A DNA stretch of 64,000 bases. It comes from Microbispora oryzae. GTDB taxonomy: Bacteria > Actinomycetota > Actinomycetes > Streptosporangiales > Streptosporangiaceae. The first letter of the stretch is position 1. Every line of letters begins with the position of its first letter. Below are positions 49,566-58,545 of the stretch, piece by piece. Where the stretch lies: assembly GCF_017896165.1 (NCBI RefSeq), contig NZ_JAFCNB010000005.1, positions 248,001 to 312,000 on the forward strand. Reading direction: 5' to 3'. The position numbers were made by a program, and so were the translations under genes. A model generated the notes under the pieces. The model had not been told where the DNA came from, did no database searches, and saw only the letters and a list, made by a program, of their open reading frames with translations.

Positions 49566-52500
49566 ATGTCCGATCAGGCCAGCGAGGACGGTCTGCGCTT
49601 CGCCGTGCTCGGACCGGTGCTCGCCTGGCGAGCGGGCGTCGAGCTCGACCTCGGCACCCCCTTGCAACGATCCATTCTCGCGATGCTCCTCCTCCGGGAG
49701 GGCCGGGCGGTCACGCCGACCGAGATGATCGACGGCGTCTGGGGCGAGGACGCACCCCCTCGGGCGCTCGGCGCGCTGCGCACCTACGTCTCCCGGCTGC
49801 GGACCGTGCTCGAACCCGACAGGTCTCCGCGCACCCGTCCTGAGCTGCTCACGTCGATCGGCCGCGGATACGCGCTGCGGCTGCCGCCCGAGCGGTTCGA
49901 CCTCGCCGTCTTCGAACGCGAGTGCGCCGCCGCCGAGACCGCCCGCAAGGCGGGCGACATCGGCCAGGCCGCCGAACGCCTCCGTACCGCTCTCGGGATG
50001 TGGTCGGGGGAGCCGCTGGCGGGGGCGGTCGGACCTTACGCCGATCACCAGCGCGGCCGGCTGGCCGAACGGCGGGTGGGCGCGGTCGAGACGCTGATGG
50101 AGCTCGACCTGCAGCTCGGCCGCCACGCCGAGGTCGTCTCCGAGCTGATCGCGCTCGTCGCCGAGCACCCCCTGCGGGAACGGCTCCGCGCCCAGCTCAT
50201 GCTCGCCTACTACCGGTGCGGACGGCAGGCGGAGGCCCTGTCGGCCTTCACCGACACGCGGCTGGCGCTGATCGAGGAGCTCGGCATCGAGCCCGGCGCG
50301 GAGCTGGCCGGACTCCACCGCCGCATCCTCGCGGCCGATCCGTCGCTGATCCCGCCACCGGCGGCCGTGTCCGTACGGCCGGCCGCGCAGCCGGAGCAGG
50401 AGCCCGAGGAGCCGGTGGTCGAGATGCCCCGGCCGGCCCAGCTGCCCGCCGCCGTCAGCGACTTCACCGGACGCTCGGCGATCGTGCGCCGCCTGCTCGC
50501 GCTGCTGCGGGCCGAGGGAGCCGGAGGCGGCGTGCCGGTCGCCGCCGTGTCGGGCATCGGCGGGGTCGGCAAGACGACGCTCGCCGTCCACGTGGCCCAC
50601 CTGGCCGAGGACGTCTTTCCCGATGGGCAGCTCTACGCCGACCTGCGCGGCTACGGCGCCGAGCCGACCCCGCCGGAGACCGCCCTGGTCGCCTTCCTGC
50701 GCGCGCTGGGCACCCCGCCCGACGTCATCCCCGAGGGCCTGGCGGAGCGGTCGGCCCTGTTCCGCTCGCTGGTGGCGGACCGGCGCATGCTGGTCCTGCT
50801 CGACAACGCCCGCGACGCCGATCAGGTCGAGCACCTGCTGCCCGGCTCGTCGGGCTGCGCGGTCCTCATCACGAGCCGGGGCAAGCTGGCCGACCTGCCC
50901 GCGGCCCGGCTGGTCGACCTCGACGTGATGGAGCCCGACGAGGCGCTGAGCCTGCTGGCCGCGGTCGCCGGACAGGACCGCGTCGCCGCCGAGCGGGCCG
51001 CGGCCATGGACACCGTCGCCGCCTGCGGGTTCCTGCCGCTCGCGGTCCGGATCGTCGCGGCCAGGCTCGCCGCCCGTCCCTCGTGGACCGTCGCGTCGCT
51101 CCTCCCCCGGCTGGCCGACGAGCGCCGCAGGCTCGACGAGATGAAGATCGGCAACCTCGCCGTCTCGGCCACGTTCGCCCTCGGGTACGGCCAGCTCGAC
51201 CCGCGCCAGGCACGCGCCTTCCGGCTGCTCTCCCTGCCCACCGGGTCGGACATCTCCGTCCTCGCCGCCGCGGCCGTGCTCGATCTCACGGCGGCCGACG
51301 CGGAGGATCTGCTGGAGTCACTGGTGGACGCGAGCCTGCTTGAGGCTCCGGCGCCCGGCCGGTACCGCTTCCACGACCTGCTCAGGCTCTTCGCCCGGCG
51401 GCAGGCCGAGGACACCGATGACGCCGCGTCCCGTGCCCGCGCCCTGCGGCGGCTGCTCGGCTTCTACCTCGCCTCGGGCCGCTCGGCCCATCGGCTGGCG
51501 TACGAGGGCAGCGCGATCGCCGACGCCCTCGCCGACCTCGGTGTGCACGGACGCGTGTTCGCCTCGGCGGACGAGGCGGTGGCCTGGCTGTCGGTCGAGG
51601 CCGAGGACATGTTCGCGGCGATCGCCCAGGCCGCCGAGCACGCCGCGCACCCCGGACGCACAGAACATCCCGCCGGGGATGTGCTGCCGGCGGCAGACCT
51701 GCTGCTCGCGATGGAACCGCTGCTGGAATCGGGCAACAACCAGCGCGAGTTCGAGCGGCGCACGTCGGCGCTGCTGGCCGCCTCGGAGCGGAGCGGAGAC
51801 CGGCGGGCGGAGATGCGCTGCCGCTACGTCCTCGGCCGGGTGCTGTTCGGGGCGAACCGCCTGTCCGACGCCGAGCGGGAGTTCCTGGCCGCGCGGGCGC
51901 TCGGCGAGGAAACGGGCGACCACATCGTGCTCGGCGAGACCTGCAACGCGCTCGCCGTCGTCGCGGGACGGCGGCGCCGCCACACCGAGGCGCTCGAATG
52001 GTTCTCCCGGGCCACCGCGATCTACCGCGAGGTCGGCAACCCGGCCGGCGAGGCGCTGGCGCTCAGCTACTCGGCCCGCGACCATCTCGGGCTGGGCGAC
52101 GCCGAGGCCGCGATCGCCGCCTCCGAGCGCGGCCTGGCGATGTTCCACGAGATCGGCAGCGGCGCCGGCGTCGCCCGGGCCCGGTATCACCTCGGCATCG
52201 TGCTGTCGGTGGTCGGCCGGTTCAACGAGGCGGTCGTGCACCACGCGGAGTGCCTCGCCTTCTTCCGGGCCAGCGAGCAGCGGGTGTGGGAGCAGCGCGT
52301 CTGCTATCGGCTCGCCGCCACCTTCATCGCCGCCGGCCGGTACGCCGAGGCCGCCCGCCACGCCGAGCAGGCCCTCACGGTCAGCAGGGAGATCACCCAC
52401 CCGTACGGCGAGGCCCAGTCGCTGGCCGCGCTCGGCAAGGCGCTCGGCGGGCTAGGGGAGCACCGGCGGAGCCGGGACGCCCTCGTCCGCGCCCTCGACC

Positions 52501-52577
52501 TGTTCACCCGGCTCGGCTCCCCCGAGGCCGACGACATCCGGTCCCTGCTGGTGGAGCGGGATCAGGTCGAAACGTAG
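49566..52577 (+). CDS. AfsR-like SARP regulator with NB-ARC and TPR domains
   Basis: About 1003 residues from ATG 49566 (MSDQASEDGLRFAVLGPVLAW), where the OmpR-like DNA-binding domain begins. An in-frame upstream start at 49494 would precede the GGAGAA ribosome site. Domains: winged-helix Trans_reg_C (about 10-95), BTAD (about 98-245, RFDLAVFERECAAAETARKAGDIG..LRERLRAQLMLAYYRCGRQAEALSAFTDTRLALIEELGIEPGAEL), NB-ARC ATPase with VSGIGGVGKTTLAVHVAH and MLVLLDNARDADQVEHLLPGSSGCAVLITSR. C-terminal TPR repeats follow (about 720-995). AfsR-type proteins integrate signals, often through Ser/Thr phosphorylation, to activate secondary metabolism. Cysteine biosynthetic genes or a cluster are not adjacent, so it looks like a global-type or orphan SARP. 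Confidence 0.92.
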   Translation: MSDQASEDGLRFAVLGPVLAWRAGVELDLGTPLQRSILAMLLLREGRAVTPTEMIDGVWGEDAPPRALGALRTYVSRLRTVLEPDRSPRTRPELLTSIGRGYALRLPPERFDLAVFERECAAAETARKAGDIGQAAERLRTALGMWSGEPLAGAVGPYADHQRGRLAERRVGAVETLMELDLQLGRHAEVVSELIALVAEHPLRERLRAQLMLAYYRCGRQAEALSAFTDTRLALIEELGIEPGAELAGLHRRILAADPSLIPPPAAVSVRPAAQPEQEPEEPVVEMPRPAQLPAAVSDFTGRSAIVRRLLALLRAEGAGGGVPVAAVSGIGGVGKTTLAVHVAHLAEDVFPDGQLYADLRGYGAEPTPPETALVAFLRALGTPPDVIPEGLAERSALFRSLVADRRMLVLLDNARDADQVEHLLPGSSGCAVLITSRGKLADLPAARLVDLDVMEPDEALSLLAAVAGQDRVAAERAAAMDTVAACGFLPLAVRIVAARLAARPSWTVASLLPRLADERRRLDEMKIGNLAVSATFALGYGQLDPRQARAFRLLSLPTGSDISVLAAAAVLDLTAADAEDLLESLVDASLLEAPAPGRYRFHDLLRLFARRQAEDTDDAASRARALRRLLGFYLASGRSAHRLAYEGSAIADALADLGVHGRVFASADEAVAWLSVEAEDMFAAIAQAAEHAAHPGRTEHPAGDVLPAADLLLAMEPLLESGNNQREFERRTSALLAASERSGDRRAEMRCRYVLGRVLFGANRLSDAEREFLAARALGEETGDHIVLGETCNALAVVAGRRRRHTEALEWFSRATAIYREVGNPAGEALALSYSARDHLGLGDAEAAIAASERGLAMFHEIGSGAGVARARYHLGIVLSVVGRFNEAVVHHAECLAFFRASEQRVWEQRVCYRLAATFIAAGRYAEAARHAEQALTVSREITHPYGEAQSLAALGKALGGLGEHRRSRDALVRALDLFTRLGSPEADDIRSLLVERDQVET

Positions 52578-52859
52578 GTCCTCATCCAGGCGCGACATGC
52601 GCACGTGATTGATCATCCCCGTCCTTCCCACCGTGCCCGGCCGGTGTGCCGGGGAATGAAGCCGTCCGGCCGGCCGCCGTGCCGTCACCTGGCGCGCAGG
52701 GGGCCCGGTCTCTTCCGGAGGCGCCTGTGACGGCTCGCCGCCTCGCTCGACGGCCGGCCGGACGTGTGGCGTCCCTTGCGGGGCGCTCTCGGGCGGAAGT
52801 CCGCGAACCCTTCGGATCTCCGCCCGCCACCAGAGTCGGCGCTCATGGTCAACGTCGGA
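52578..52859. other. Intergenic region between convergent genes
   Basis: 282 bp between the SARP gene and the convergent methyltransferase gene. A modest hairpin CCCGGC/GCCGGG (52636-52653) could terminate the SARP transcript. Nothing else is recognised. Confidence 0.5.
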
Positions 52860-54341
52860 TCAACGCCGGTTTGCAACCCGCAGGAACCCCTCGGCCACGA
52901 GCCGCCGGATCAGCTCAGGGGCCTGCCGCAGCAGCACGGCCTCGTCCTCCCCGGTGAGCTCGGCGATGGCCGACAGCAGCGGCCGGGCGGGCAGGGTGCC
53001 GTCGCAGACCCCGGCGAGCGCGGCCTCCACGGTCCCCACGGTGACCGTACGGCGCAGCGCGCGGGTCTGCCTGAGCACGATGCGCGAGGGGTCGTCGGCG
53101 CCCGGCGCCCCGATCCGTTCCTCGGCCAGCTCGTCGGCGACCTCCAGCGGCAGATCGAGCAGTTCGTCGTCGGAGAGCCGGTGCGCCTCCGCGGCGGCCC
53201 GCATGACCTCCGGGACGTGCGCCCCCGACGGGACCTCGACCTGCTGCGGCAGCTCCTCCACGCGGACCACCGGCGACAGCGTGCCGGAGTCGTGCAGCGC
53301 GACCCAGCCGAAGCCCACCCCTGTCACGTCCATCGACTCGAACCAGGCCAGCCACTCGTCGTACCGCTCCCGGTAGGACGAGGTGCCCTGCTCGGCCGAG
53401 TCGCGCAGCCACAACTCGACGTACTCGGCCGGATCCTGCACGTCGCGCTGCACCGCCCACCCGTCGAGGCCCGTCTCCGCCAGCCAGCCGCCGACCCGGT
53501 CCTGCCAGTCCTCGCCCTTGACGTGCAGCCAGTTGGCCAGATATCTGGCGTGTCCGCCCGCGGCCAAGTGGCGCGGGGTGAGCCGGATCAGCTCGCGGCA
53601 GAACTCGTCGCCCCGGAAGCCCGACTCGCGGTAGCTGTACCGGGGGGCCGGCGAGATCACGAACGGCGGGTTGGACACCACGAGGTCGAACCGCTCGCCG
53701 CCCACCGGGTCGAACATCGACCCCTCCCTGGCGTCGACCCCCTCGACGCCCGACAGCTCCCAGGTGAGGCGGGCCAGCCGGAGCGCCCGCCGGTTCACGT
53801 CCGTGGCGACGACCTCGTCCGCGCGCCCGGCCAGATGGAGCACCTGCACGCCGCACCCGGTGCCGAGGTCGAGCGCCCGGCCCACGGGGGCGGCCCAGCC
53901 TAACTGGGCGAGATTGGCCGACGCGCCCCCCGCCCCCACGACGTGGTCGGCCCGGGGAGCCGGGTCGCCCGGCCGCACTTTCCGGTCGGCCACCACCCAT
54001 CCCGGGTGCCCGGTGCCGGTGTCCCACGGCGTCAGGTGGACGACGGCCTGCACCGAGTCGCCCAGGCGTACCAGCAGGCCGGCCGCGATCAGTTCCTGCA
54101 GGGGCAGATCAGCGGCGGCCATGCTCACGGGGGCGCCGAGCCACCAGAGGCGGATGAGGGTGCCGAGGGGATCGGCGTCCCTGGTCGCGCGCATCGCCGG
54201 AACGATCTCCTCGCGCGCCAGCGCGGAGGCGGCCATGTCACCCAGGCGCTCGCGCACGCCGTCGACGGTGTATTCGGTCTCCACGAACCTCTCACGAAGC
54301 CGTCGAACCAGGTCAGAAGGGGCGTCCACGGAAATGAACAT
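52860..54341 (-). CDS. Class I SAM-dependent methyltransferase (NPPF type)
   Basis: About 493 residues from ATG 54341 (MFISVDAPSDLVRRLRERFVETEYTVDGVRERLG). The N-terminal region (about 1-140) is helical and carries DPLGTLIRLWWLGAPVSMAAADLPL. The methyltransferase core has GRALDLGTGCGVQVLHLAGRADEVVATDVNRRALRLARLTWEL (motif I and II) and FDLVVSNPPFVISP (catalytic NPPF, as in N5-glutamine or N6-adenine methyltransferases). The C-terminal third is a helical domain. Similar proteins are common in actinobacteria next to unrelated genes and annotated as release-factor-like (HemK/PrmC) methyltransferases. The presence of a winged N-terminal domain and NPPF favours a methylation of protein glutamine or nucleic-acid base; the actual target is unknown. 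Confidence 0.85.
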   Translation of the reverse strand: MFISVDAPSDLVRRLRERFVETEYTVDGVRERLGDMAASALAREEIVPAMRATRDADPLGTLIRLWWLGAPVSMAAADLPLQELIAAGLLVRLGDSVQAVVHLTPWDTGTGHPGWVVADRKVRPGDPAPRADHVVGAGGASANLAQLGWAAPVGRALDLGTGCGVQVLHLAGRADEVVATDVNRRALRLARLTWELSGVEGVDAREGSMFDPVGGERFDLVVSNPPFVISPAPRYSYRESGFRGDEFCRELIRLTPRHLAAGGHARYLANWLHVKGEDWQDRVGGWLAETGLDGWAVQRDVQDPAEYVELWLRDSAEQGTSSYRERYDEWLAWFESMDVTGVGFGWVALHDSGTLSPVVRVEELPQQVEVPSGAHVPEVMRAAAEAHRLSDDELLDLPLEVADELAEERIGAPGADDPSRIVLRQTRALRRTVTVGTVEAALAGVCDGTLPARPLLSAIAELTGEDEAVLLRQAPELIRRLVAEGFLRVANRR

Positions 54342-54381
54342 ATCGCGGGACGCGGCGGAAGGCGCGCGTTCGGCGAACCGG

Positions 54382-54984
54382 TCAGCCGGGGACACCGGGC
54401 ATCTTGAGACTGTTCCACGCGGCCTCACCGAGCTCGTGGATCTCCGCCTCGGTCGGCTGGTGGGCCCCGGCGAACCACAGCCGGCACATCTCCTGCGCCG
54501 GTCCGAGCCACAGGACGTAGCACATCGTGGGCGAAACCGGCCGGAGCAGCCCGTCCTTCATGTGCGGCCGCCACCAGTCGGACACGCTGCGCAGGAACGC
54601 GCGGCGGGACTCGGCGACCTCGGGGCCACCGGGCTCGGTGCGGCGCGGCGGACGCTCGGTGATGAACAGCCTGGCCCGCTCCGGGTGCTCGCCGCACCAG
54701 GCCATGTGCAGCGCGACGATGGCCTCGACGCCGTCCCGCGCGTCGCGGTGGCGGGTGAGCTCGGCCAGGAACGCCGCCTGGTACGCGTCCAGGATCTCGG
54801 CGTAGAGCACGCCGAACACGTGTTCCTTGCTGGTGAAGTGGTGATAGAAACTGCCGACGCTGACGCCGCTCTCCTCGCGGAGGCTGGCGAGCGTGGTGGC
54901 CGAGACCCCGCTCTGGCTGAACCGGCGCAGCGCGCCCTCGATGATTCTGGTCCGCCCGTCCCGTCCGTTTCGTCCGCTCTTCAC
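54382..54984 (-). CDS. TetR-family regulator
   Basis: About 200 residues. Start is uncertain; the GTG at 54982-54984 (VKSGRNGRDGRTRIIEGALRRF) brings the DNA-binding domain close to the N-terminus. HTH: RTRIIEGALRRFSQSGVSATTLASLREESGVSVGSFYHHFTSKEHVFGVLYAEILDAY. The C-terminal ligand domain has VALHMAWCGEHPERARLFITERPP and SDWWRPHMKDGLLRPVSPTMCYVLWLGPAQEMCRLWFAGA, as in TetR_C regulators that bind hydrophobic compounds. It sits between the minus-strand methyltransferase and the divergent SURF1 gene; either could be a target, but no operator is evident. Confidence 0.88.
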   Translation of the reverse strand: MKSGRNGRDGRTRIIEGALRRFSQSGVSATTLASLREESGVSVGSFYHHFTSKEHVFGVLYAEILDAYQAAFLAELTRHRDARDGVEAIVALHMAWCGEHPERARLFITERPPRRTEPGGPEVAESRRAFLRSVSDWWRPHMKDGLLRPVSPTMCYVLWLGPAQEMCRLWFAGAHQPTEAEIHELGEAAWNSLKMPGVPG

Positions 54985-55084
54985 GTAGTCAATGTTGACC
55001 CAGCAGAACCTTGTTCTCCAAATCTCGGGCGCCCGACCCACGCCTGCGCGCGGGACCGCGCGGTGGCCTGCCTAGGCTGGTCCC

Positions 55085-55909
55085 GTGTACCGGTTCCTCC
55101 TCACGCCGCGCTGGCTCGGGTTTCACCTGCTCGTGCTCGCGCTGATCCCCGCCTTCCTCTTCCTCGGGAGGTGGCAGTGGGGGCGGTACGAGGAGCGGTC
55201 CGCGGCCAGCACGCTGATCACCGCCAACCTCGCCGAGCGGCCCATCCCCCTCGACCGGATCGACGCCGCCGGGGCCGCCGTACCTGAGGCGCACAGATAC
55301 CGGCCCGTCACCGCCACCGGCCGGTACGACGAGACCCACCAGCTCCTGGTCCGCAGGCGCACGCAGAACAGCCAGGTGGGCTACTACGTGGTCACGCCGC
55401 TGGTCACCTCCGGAGGCGCCGTGCTGGTCAACCGGGGATGGATCCCGGTGGGCACGAACCCCGACGCCCCCGAGCATGTGCCCGCGCCGCCCACCGGCGA
55501 GGTGAGCGTCACCGGGCGGCTCCGCCCCGCCGAGACGGAGGACTCCACCGGCCTCAGGAACCGGCCCGACCTGCCCGCCGGCCAGGTGCTGCTCGTGAAT
55601 ACCGCGGACATCGGGCGCGGCCTGCCGTACCGGCTGTACGGAGGGTTCGTCGAGCTCACCGCGCAGACGCCGCAGGGCGGCCCGGCTCCCGAGCCCGTTC
55701 CGGCGCCGGACGTCGGCGAGGGCGGCGGCCTCAACCTGGCGTACGCCATCCAGTGGTGGCTGTTCATCGGCGTCGCCGTCGGCGGCTGGGTGACGCTCAT
55801 CCGGCGGGAGGCTCGCGACCTCCAGGACGAGGGCTCCGATCCCGTTGAGCCCGACGGAACGGTCCAGCCCGTACGGCCTGGATCACCCGAGGCGAACCGC
55901 ACGACATAA
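55085..55909 (+). CDS. SURF1-family cytochrome oxidase assembly protein
   Basis: A 274-residue membrane protein with the SURF1 layout: N-terminal TM (FHLLVLALIPAFLFLGRWQWGRYEE), a soluble outside domain, and C-terminal TM (YAIQWWLFIGVAVGGWVTLIRRE). Motifs: RPVTATGRYDETHQLLVRRRT, GYYVVTPLVTSGGAVLVNRGWIPVG, VTGRLRPAETEDS and VELTAQTP. SURF1 helps insert heme a into cytochrome c oxidase subunit I. GTG start at 55085. The last 30 residues are a hydrophilic, Pro-rich extension. The gene is alone here; oxidase genes are elsewhere, as in other actinomycetes. Confidence 0.92.
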   Translation: MYRFLLTPRWLGFHLLVLALIPAFLFLGRWQWGRYEERSAASTLITANLAERPIPLDRIDAAGAAVPEAHRYRPVTATGRYDETHQLLVRRRTQNSQVGYYVVTPLVTSGGAVLVNRGWIPVGTNPDAPEHVPAPPTGEVSVTGRLRPAETEDSTGLRNRPDLPAGQVLLVNTADIGRGLPYRLYGGFVELTAQTPQGGPAPEPVPAPDVGEGGGLNLAYAIQWWLFIGVAVGGWVTLIRREARDLQDEGSDPVEPDGTVQPVRPGSPEANRTT

Positions 55910-56035
55910 CAGCACGTCGGGCCCATAACGGTCACCCCCCGTACAGTCTCCGGCATCATATGGTGAGCGAACGGATACCAACCGGAGACCTTGCAGCTTG
56001 TTCGGTGTTATCGGTTGGCCGTACGGTTTACTACC

Positions 56036-57232
56036 GTGACGACGCCGCTGCATCCCGACCCAGAGCCGAGGCGGCGGGACTACGTGATCATCTCGGTCGA
56101 CGATCACCTGATCGAGCCGGCCGACCTCTTCGAGGACCGGCTGCCGCAGAAGTACAAGGACCTCGCGCCCAAGGTCGTGGAGACCGACGCCGGGCACCAG
56201 GTGTGGCGGTACGGCGGGGCCACCTACCCCTGCGCCGGGCTCGACGTGGGCGCGGGCCTGCCCAAGGAGCAGTGGACGCTCGACCCGGTGCGCTTCGAGG
56301 ACATGCGGCCGGGCTGCTACGACATCGAGGCGCGGATCGGCGACATGGACGCGGCCGGCGTCTGGGCCGCGCTGTGCTTCCCCGGCATGCTCGCCACGCA
56401 GGCGGGCGTGCTCTTCGCCCGCACGCGCGACCAGGAGCTCGGCCTGGCCCTGGTGCAGGCGTGGAACGACTGGCACGTCGACGTGTGGGCCGGCACCTAC
56501 CCCGAGCGCATCATCGCGCTGCAGCTCCCCTGGCTGCCGGACCCGGAGACCGCGGCCAAGGAGATCAGGGCGAACGCCGCCCGCGGCTTCAAGGCCGTGG
56601 TCTTCCCCGAGTTCCCCACGCGGCTGCGGCTGCCGTCCATCCACAGCGGCCACTGGGACCCGTTCTTCGCCGCCTGCGAGGAGACCGGCACCGTCGTGTG
56701 CCTCCACACCGGAGCGTCGTCGTGGGCGCCGGTGCCCTCGCCGGACACCCCGATCGAGGCGATCACCACGTTGATCCCCGCCAGCGCCATGTTCGCCTGC
56801 GCCGACTGGCTCTGGTCGGGTGTGCCACTGCGCTTCCCCGCGCTGCGCATCCTGATCGTCGAGGGCGGCGTGGGCTGGCTGCCGATGCTCGCCGAGCGCG
56901 CCGACTACGCGCTCGATCACCCGGTCGCGGGCGAGCCGAGCTGGGACGGCGGGCTCAAGCCGAGCGAGGTGCTGCGCCGCAACTTCTTCTTCGGCACCTC
57001 CGACGACAGCGCGCCGGGCGCCGTACGGCTCGCTGTGGGCATGGAGCGCGTCCTGCTGGAGAGCGGCTACCCGCGGGCCGAGTCGACCTGGCCCGACACG
57101 CAGCGGGCCGTCGCGCGCAACCTCGGCAGCATGCCGCCGACCGACCTCGCGAGAGTCGCGTACGGCAACGCGGCCCGGCTGTTCGGCCACCCGCTCCCGT
57201 CACGCGCCTGGCTGCGCATGGAGGAGCTGTAG
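56036..57232 (+). CDS. Amidohydrolase-2 family protein (ACMSD-like)
   Basis: A 398-residue metal-dependent hydrolase or decarboxylase of the amidohydrolase-2 family. Start GTG 56036 (MTTPLHPDPEPRRRDYVIISVDDHLIEPADLFEDRLPQKYKD) gives the usual N-terminus. First metal motif is SVDDHLIEP (D-x-H instead of H-x-H); others are GVWAALCFPGMLATQAGVLFA, AWNDWHVDVWAGTYPERIIALQLPWLPD, GTVVCLHTGASSW and LRILIVEGGVGWLPMLAERADYALDHPV. The C-terminal NFFFGTSDDS contains the late Asp position. The sub-group acts on aromatic or decarboxylatable acids; the substrate is unknown. It follows the SURF1 gene by 126 bp. Confidence 0.88.
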   Translation: MTTPLHPDPEPRRRDYVIISVDDHLIEPADLFEDRLPQKYKDLAPKVVETDAGHQVWRYGGATYPCAGLDVGAGLPKEQWTLDPVRFEDMRPGCYDIEARIGDMDAAGVWAALCFPGMLATQAGVLFARTRDQELGLALVQAWNDWHVDVWAGTYPERIIALQLPWLPDPETAAKEIRANAARGFKAVVFPEFPTRLRLPSIHSGHWDPFFAACEETGTVVCLHTGASSWAPVPSPDTPIEAITTLIPASAMFACADWLWSGVPLRFPALRILIVEGGVGWLPMLAERADYALDHPVAGEPSWDGGLKPSEVLRRNFFFGTSDDSAPGAVRLAVGMERVLLESGYPRAESTWPDTQRAVARNLGSMPPTDLARVAYGNAARLFGHPLPSRAWLRMEEL

Positions 57233-57268
57233 CCGCCCGCGTCCCAGGGCCCGTGCGGACAGGGGGGG

Positions 57269-57994
57269 TCAGCGCGGCTGGTAGCCGTCGAGGAAGAGCG
57301 GCCGCTTCTCGCCCGCCTCGATCGTCATCTCGAACCTGTTCTGCGCGGGCGGCAGCGGACAGTTGAAGTGCGGAGAGAAGCCGCAGGGCGGCACGAACGC
57401 ACGGTTGAAGTCGAGCATCACCCGATCACCACCCGGCAGCGGCTCCACCTCCAGGAACCGCCCCGTCGGGTACGTCGAGGAGCCGTTGGTCCGGTCGCCG
57501 AACACCAGGAGCAGCCTGCCGCCGTCGTCGAACGCGGTGACGCTGCGCGGGACGCCGTTCAGGGCGAACGTGATGTCTCCGGGCACGGGGTGCCGGCGGG
57601 TCCCGCCGTTGTCGTGGAGATGCTCGAACGGCATGAGCCGCGCCTCCGGCGCCGGGGCGAAGGCCGCCTCGATCACCCATTCCGGCGCGAAGGGGAACAC
57701 GTCGATCGTCTGGAAGTGGCGGATGGCGGGGGCGTCGGCGTCCCACAGCCGGACGCCCCGCTCGATGTCGCCGCTGAGGAGGTTCGTCCGCTGGATCGGG
57801 GTGACCGACACCGTCTGGGGCAGCCGGGCCAGTTCCCCTACCGGGTAGGTTCCCTCGCCCGGCGCCGCCCAGCGTGTCTCTATCAGCGCCAGATCACCCC
57901 TGGGCGAGGTGACATCGGTCAGCCGCGACATCCGCCAGGCGTCCCAGGCCGCTCGCGCGGCCTCGATCGCGTACGGGGAGGCGAGAAAGGACAT
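57269..57994 (-). CDS. DUF1684 domain-containing protein
   Basis: A 241-residue cytosolic protein of the DUF1684 family, recognised by the C-terminal signature VMLDFNRAFVPPCGFSPHFNCPLPPAQNRFEMTIEAGEKRPLFLDG. Also seen: ITFALNGVPRSVTAFDDGGRLLLVFGDRTNGSSTYPTGRFLEVEPLPG. These proteins have a beta-rich fold related to Phe/Pro-rich hydrolase-like domains; no biochemical function is established to my knowledge. The N-terminal 25 residues (ASPYAIEAARAAWDAWRMSRL) form the usual helix. Convergent with the amidohydrolase gene. Confidence 0.88.
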   Translation of the reverse strand: MSFLASPYAIEAARAAWDAWRMSRLTDVTSPRGDLALIETRWAAPGEGTYPVGELARLPQTVSVTPIQRTNLLSGDIERGVRLWDADAPAIRHFQTIDVFPFAPEWVIEAAFAPAPEARLMPFEHLHDNGGTRRHPVPGDITFALNGVPRSVTAFDDGGRLLLVFGDRTNGSSTYPTGRFLEVEPLPGGDRVMLDFNRAFVPPCGFSPHFNCPLPPAQNRFEMTIEAGEKRPLFLDGYQPR

Positions 57995-58046
57995 CCGAAC
58001 CGCCGCTTCGCACTCAACAAAGCTCAGTTCTGGGATCTTACCCGAA

Positions 58047-58436
58047 TTATGGAATTTGTCCCGGGTGGCGGGAATGCCGTTCGCGGCCCGATGTCCGGAC
58101 CGCCGCGGGGGCGTCCCTCTCCCACTCCACGTACCGGCCGCTCTCTCCCAGCAGCGCCGTCATCAGCCAGAGGAACACACCGAAGTCGTCGACGACCCCG
58201 ATCCCGAGCAGGAAGTCGGGGATGACGTCGACCGGCGACACGATGTAGGCGACGGCCAGACCGAGCATCGCCAGCTTTCTCTTGGTCATGCCGGGATAGC
58301 CGCCCCGCATTCCGGCCCTGAGCATCCGCGGCAACGCCCTGAGCCGGGTCCCGAGACCGGGCGCTCCCGGCCGGGAGACCTCCCGGTAGGCGCGATAGGC
58401 CGCCGCCGCGCGTCCCGCTTTCACCATGCCGGTCAC
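58047..58436 (-). CDS. DUF1232 (YkvA-like) small membrane protein
   Basis: A 129-residue protein with the YkvA/DUF1232 motif: KRKLAMLGLAVAYIVSPVDVIPDFLLGIGVVDDFGVFLWLMTALLGESGRYVEWERD. The hydrophobic helix pair with SPVDxIPD defines the family; members are membrane proteins of unknown role. The N-terminal third (AGRAAAAYRAYREVSRPGAPGLGTRLRALPRMLRAGMRGGYPG) is basic and probably cytosolic. Single gene between the DUF1684 and a TetR gene, same strand. Confidence 0.85.
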   Translation of the reverse strand: MTGMVKAGRAAAAYRAYREVSRPGAPGLGTRLRALPRMLRAGMRGGYPGMTKRKLAMLGLAVAYIVSPVDVIPDFLLGIGVVDDFGVFLWLMTALLGESGRYVEWERDAPAAVRTSGRERHSRHPGQIP

Positions 58437-58545
58437 CTCCGCACTTCGACTGCCCCTGTCGTCGACCCGGTAACGTCCACAGCCTGTGGACAGGTTCCTG
58501 GGTGAGAGTGACCTGCCGTCCCGGCGACAGCCGTCAGCGTCGTGA

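Noticed and set aside
54814-54825. Perfect palindrome GAACACGTGTTC as a second parS
   Set aside because: Shares only the central CACGTG with parS and lies inside the TetR coding sequence; arms do not match.
53671-55287. Plus-strand reading frame of 538 codons
   Set aside because: Runs antisense through the methyltransferase and TetR genes and into SURF1 in a wrong frame; Arg/Ser-rich, no domain.
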